Part shown: piece by piece, positions 60,601 to 64,000 of the stretch | Layout of the letters: each line of letters begins with the position of its first letter | Position numbering within the stretch: the stretch's first letter is position 1 | Assembly: GCA_019914995.1 (NCBI GenBank) | Contig: CM034134.1 | Location: 1,258,145 to 1,322,144 of the forward strand | Direction: 5' to 3' | Length of the DNA: 64,000 nucleotides | Source of the DNA: Acanthochlamys bracteata | Lineage: Eukaryota > Streptophyta > Magnoliopsida > Pandanales > Velloziaceae | Translations under genes and position numbers: made by a program | The notes under the pieces: model-generated | What the model was told of the DNA's origin: nothing | Databases searched by the model: none | What the model saw: the letters and a program-made list of their open reading frames with translations, nothing else

Positions 60601-63533
60601 GGATTTTTTAATTTATCTACATTTCCCCATTGCAATTGTTGCTTGATGATCTATATTTGTTTGAAAATCTGATATATAGCTACAACTTCTTCACTTTTCA
60701 AGTTTGGTTATCTTAAATTTGAAAACTTTTGCGATTCTAAGTTAACCAAATGCATTAATGTGACTCTTTGTATCTAACATAGTAGTAATTATTTGCAGAT
60801 ATGCCTGGAAATTCTTAATTTTGCAAACTATTCGGGAGATGCTGACAGCAGAATTGTTAGAGAAACATGGGCAAGACTTCTTGATCAAGCACTTTCAAGA
60901 GGTGGTGTTGCCGAAGCTTGTTCTGTGCTGAAGAGAGTGGGTGCAAATCTTTATCCTGGTGATGGTGCTTTGTTGCCTCTTGATACATTGTGCCTTCATC
61001 TTGAGAAAGCTGCTACGGTAATTTTCTAAATCTCCTGCAATCAATAGTAAAGGCCTTTACTTTTGAAGTTCTATTATGAGCAATTCCTTTTGCATATTCT
61101 ATTGTGTAATATGTTGTATGTATTGATGTGGACGGCACCTATGACACTCTTACCATCACCCCCACCCATCATGTATCATTGGGTCAAAGTGGAAAACCAT
61201 TTCATGGTGCCAATGCATTTGCACATTCCATAATCTTTGTCCTAGACTTGCACGCTTCATTTTTAAGATAAGTTCTACATTACGAAATTGAGTGAGAGGT
61301 AAGTTGCATATAACCAGTCTGCACAACCATAACCTTTCTGTTGGGCTTACCTTTGTCACCTGAGTGTTTGTCTCTACCTTTGTGATGAAGTTAGGAAAAA
61401 ATATGTGCTTGATGTATGACCAATTTTTATGACCTTTTTAGCATATCCTAGGGACACGTTTGGATAGCTCTACAAGGATATCGATTATGAATCTAATTTT
61501 AGGCATATGACACATTCTCAATGGTTTTGACTTTTTTTTTTAACCTAGATATTTATTTGAAATGCTTGACTTCAGTTCAACTATAGGTTCTCTCTACCAG
61601 AATGGGGAACAAAACTGCTGCACTAAAGTCGTTTTTAAGATATATGATTATTACCCTAGACAAATCGCCTCACAAAATTCGCAGCCTGATTTGCGTGTAA
61701 TTTAGAATTGCGACTTTACAGCATATTACTCCGTAGCACATATTAATATTAGACATGGACTAGTTTGAGGGTATTAATGCTACATCTATTCATTTTTTTT
61801 GCCTTCTGTGTGAAAGTTACCTGAGCTGTAACTGCTAAGAAGTTTATGCAGTTGTCAAAAACTTTTGATAAATGTACAAGATAACAAGTTGTCATGGGAG
61901 ATTTTACCATCAAATTAAAATTCGTGATTGGTGATTTTCTTTCTTTCAGAGTACAAAATTTTTGTTAAAAACTGTCATTCAGTCTAACTTTAGGTTTGTC
62001 CAAGATGAATCCTCCTGTTCACAACTGGAGTAATGCATTAGTTTACCTCACGCTTTGAGCTGTTATGTACATGTTACTCATATACACCACGTGACGTGTT
62101 CACTGTAGAAGATGAAAGGTTTTGCTTTGTATCAGGGAAATATTTATCTTCCCATGGGGGCTTGAGTTTCAACTGTCTTTCCTCGTGCCATTTTGTATAT
62201 TTTAATTTTGGTGAAATGGGTCGTTTCAAATTAGTGGACAAGAACTGATGCCAAAAGAAAACAAGACACTTGTTGCCTCTTCCAGTGTCATGTATCGATA
62301 GTGTCTTAGTCTGAGATAAATGTGACCTTTGACAAGCTGTTGGTTCGTTTCTTGTAATCTGTCCCTTATATGGCAGGAGCGCTTAGTGTCTGGAGTGGAA
62401 CTGGTTGGAGACGAGGATGTTGCAAGAGCACTACTTGGAGCTTGTAAAGGTGCTCCTGAACCCGTTCTAAGCATCTATGACCACCTCCTGTCCAGTGGGG
62501 CTATTTTGTCTTCTGCATATCTGCGATTACGGCTTTTGCGGTCGGTCCTTGTGGTCCTTCGTGAATGGGCTATGTCGATATTCGCTCATAAAATGGACAT
62601 CACAGCTGCTTCATCTTTAATGTTTGGCTTGGGATTAGCTCGACCGCAAACAGCTGCTGTGAACCAGGGCGTTCGTGACAAAATTACTAATGCAGCAAAC
62701 AGGTAACTATGCCTTTGCTCAGGATTTTTTTATATGTTTTTCTTTTTTGAAGTTTTCGATGTGTACTCACTCTTTAATTTATTGAACTAGAATTTTTATT
62801 TGTCTGGATCAATATTTCACTTATACTTAGTATCAATAGTATGGGTTCTATCATGCATCTTACCACTTGTATCTCTCTATAATATACTTTATATGTACAA
62901 TTGTTAACCACTGATGGATTAAAACACAATAAGATTCAAATTTGTTATTCTTAACAACCATATGGTTCTTTCCCTGAATTGGGCCAGCGCTTGTGCGTGG
63001 TGGATGCCTAATTTTGTGCGTCAACCTGAGTTCACCCCAGATTATTCTATAATTTTGATCTTGATGCACCATGTCTTTCATTGAGTTATTTTCATCTTCC
63101 CACCATTCTTATTATATGTAGGGGATGAGGTCCTCATGAGCTTGTGCTGACTCATTTAAATAGCATAACAGTTAAATACAAGGTTGTATGTCCTTGTATT
63201 TAAATGATGCAAACGAATGAAGGATCCTTGAAAGCAAACGAATGAACATGATGCAATCAATCAGAAACTAATATAGTGAATCTTGAAAGCAGCTTGTTCT
63301 GTATTTTTCCATATGGTCCTTACTCTGATATTCCATTTGCCTTAAAAAGGATCTTTGAACACATTTGTGTAATTAGAATAAGTTGGTGAATGGTTCCTGA
63401 AGATCTCACTACCATTTTCTGGATTTCTAGGTATATGACTGAGGTTCGGCGGTTACCACTGCCACAAGCTCATACTGAGGCTGTCTACCAGGGTTTCCGT
63501 GAACTTGAAGAGAAGCTCTTGGCTCCATATTAG
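50433..63533 (+). CDS. NUP155: Nuclear pore complex protein NUP155
   Basis: Thirteen coding exons: 50433-50594, 51385-51554, 52035-52161, 55790-56052, 56129-57755, 57826-58038, 58288-58535, 58653-59046, 59613-59806, 59910-60267, 60799-61017, 62377-62702 and 63431-63533. All junctions keep the frame and give 1467 residues, close to the Arabidopsis protein. The N-terminus is [20 protein letters not shown] and the C-terminus EKLLAPY. The first third has the Nup133/Nup155-type beta-propeller ([40 protein letters not shown]), the rest the alpha-helical solenoid ([20 protein letters not shown]). NUP155 is a scaffold nucleoporin of the inner ring, linking pore membrane and transport channel. The exon 8 donor is a weak GTTTTG. 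Intron 3 (3.6 kb) is filled with repeats. No stop or missing exon was found, so the gene appears intact. Confidence 0.97.
52406..52820. mobile_element. Foldback MITE in NUP155 intron 3, copy 1
   Basis: Outer ends GGAGGGATAGGG and (reversed) GGATAAGGGCACTCCC. Inside, GGCACTCTTGCGCACTCC on the left faces GGGAGTGCC-GCGCACTC on the right in reverse complement. Both arms carry ACCGTTGGATATGA and TCATTTGGTCACTTGAT-like text. Arms are about 170 bp with moderate mismatch. Confidence 0.8.
52823..53402. repeat. TA / TACATG palindromic satellite, about 580 bp
   Basis: TA runs interrupted by TG and AC (52823-53050), then a central block of TACATG and ACATAT units (about 53050-53340), then pure TA to 53402. 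The unit TGTACA/ACATGT is self-complementary. Tyr/Met/Ile/His/Val-only frames arise on both strands as a by-product and are not genes. Confidence 0.95.
53965..54272. mobile_element. Partial foldback copy followed by (TA)n
   Basis: CACTGTTGGATATGAAAAAT, then TTTTAGCTCAATCGAATTTT and CGATCTCCATCTGACTTCTT match the family left arm. A decayed opposite arm ends at about 54230 (TTTTTTATATTCAACGGTAA). A perfect TA run fills 54239-54272. Confidence 0.65.
54280..54640. mobile_element. Near-perfect foldback hairpin in NUP155 intron 3
   Basis: The left arm (54296-54448) and right arm (54486-54639) are reverse complements over about 150 bp with only about seven differences, one of them a single-base indel. 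The loop of about 37 bases contains a TA run. Shared text includes GGTCGGGGTGACCTCCAAAT and ACTATGAGTTAGAAACATAT. It is the youngest-looking family member in the window. No coding capacity. Confidence 0.9.
54715..54790. mobile_element. Foldback-family fragment
   Basis: ATAATTCTTCATACTCAACG followed by GTAGAGATTGAATTT matches part of the family right arm; nothing else of the element remains. Confidence 0.5.
55367..55414. repeat. 25-bp tandem duplication in NUP155 intron 3
   Basis: AGCCTGACGGTAGAACATTA begins at 55372 and again at 55397. Confidence 0.85.
58132..58203. repeat. 36-bp tandem duplication in NUP155 intron 6
   Basis: TCATGGTTTTGAAAAAT(A/T)AA followed by TGGCTTTCCTGTGTTA is present at 58132-58167 and 58168-58203 with one mismatch. 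Confidence 0.9.
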
Positions 63534-64000
63534 TGTAGCAGCTTTAGCGTCCTGCGGAACTAGCATTGATTTCGTCGTTTCTTCATAAGTATGTGGTTTG
63601 TCTCACTACAAAATTCTATTCAATAGCGTGCTTTGGAGATGATCTTGTTCATTAGCACGAATGTATATTAGCGTCTATTGCAATACACAAATGGGAAGCT
63701 TTGGCATTGATGCCAATATTTGTTTGGTGAATGAATATTGATTCGTATCATCATTTCATGTAACGGCGTTGTGATTAAATTTAGTAAACGATTGCAATAT
63801 GATGGCTTTTTTTTTCTTAAAAAAAAAAGAAACAATCTCTGGTAGCAAAAAGAAAGTAGTATAATTTATTTTCTACCGAAGTTCAACAGAATAAAGACAA
63901 CAAAAGAATGCATGAGTTTTACATTTTCTGATGAATCTTTGTATGTAAACAGCTTTGAGACTACATGACTAATTGAGATGCAGACAAAGGCTTCAGCTAG
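63534..64000. other. NUP155 3'UTR and window edge
   Basis: The first few hundred bases are expected to be the NUP155 3'UTR. The last 150 bases, after an A/T tract near 63810-63830, may be the 3' end of another gene continuing beyond the window, but too little is present to decide. Confidence 0.4.

Noticed and set aside
1-64000. CRISPR arrays, bacterial operons or prophage-like modules
   Set aside because: No regularly spaced repeats with unique spacers and no prokaryotic gene organisation; all genes are spliced plant nuclear genes except the intronless PPR.
1-64000. tRNA or rRNA genes
   Set aside because: No cloverleaf-like sequence with A and B boxes and no rRNA signature was seen by eye; a covariance-model scan would be the decisive test.

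Overview
This is a plant nuclear genome window, most likely from a eudicot. The evidence is AT-rich intergenic DNA, GT-AG introns, Ty1/copia and MITE-type repeats, and six genes of families conserved across land plants. I cannot name the species.

Layout: (1) 15-4292, minus strand: the 5' eight coding exons of a MAP70 microtubule-associated protein, with the 3' part running off the left edge. (2) 4.3-17.7 kb: gene-poor AT-rich DNA with decayed copia fragments, a degenerate GATCC-rich repeat, a clean copia-type solo LTR (14054-14627) with a GTACT target duplication, and a probable second LTR relic. (3) 17766-19532, plus: an intronless P-class PPR gene. (4) 23149-28316, minus: RNA polymerase II subunit RPB11 in five exons, with a 4.1-kb intron holding a diverged tandem duplication. 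(5) 28.6-34.1 kb: a cluster of inverted-repeat elements, a 350-bp MITE and a copia gag-integrase relic. (6) 34787-36875, minus: a p24-beta cargo receptor in four exons, with a likely 5'UTR intron reaching 39032. (7) 39-44.6 kb: AT-rich repeats, a second MITE copy, an LTR relic with a duplicated TATA-like block, and one doubtful small ORF. (8) 44678-49347, plus: a RIE1-like RING-H2 E3 ligase in five exons. (9) 50433-63533, plus: a complete NUP155 nucleoporin gene in 13 coding exons (1467 aa deduced), whose 3.6-kb third intron is filled with foldback elements and a roughly 580-bp palindromic TA/TACATG repeat.

The genes are independent housekeeping units: cytoskeleton, organelle RNA binding, transcription, ER-Golgi traffic, ubiquitination and nuclear pore. 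Their order resembles two Arabidopsis segments as I remember them (RIE1-PPR-MAP70-3 and MAP70-4-NUP155), so the window may preserve an ancestral gene order. All exon boundaries were derived by hand from GT/AG sites, reading-frame phase and family similarity. I saw no clear sign of an undescribed biochemical system. The most unusual content is the foldback-element family, especially a near-perfect 150-bp hairpin inside the NUP155 intron.
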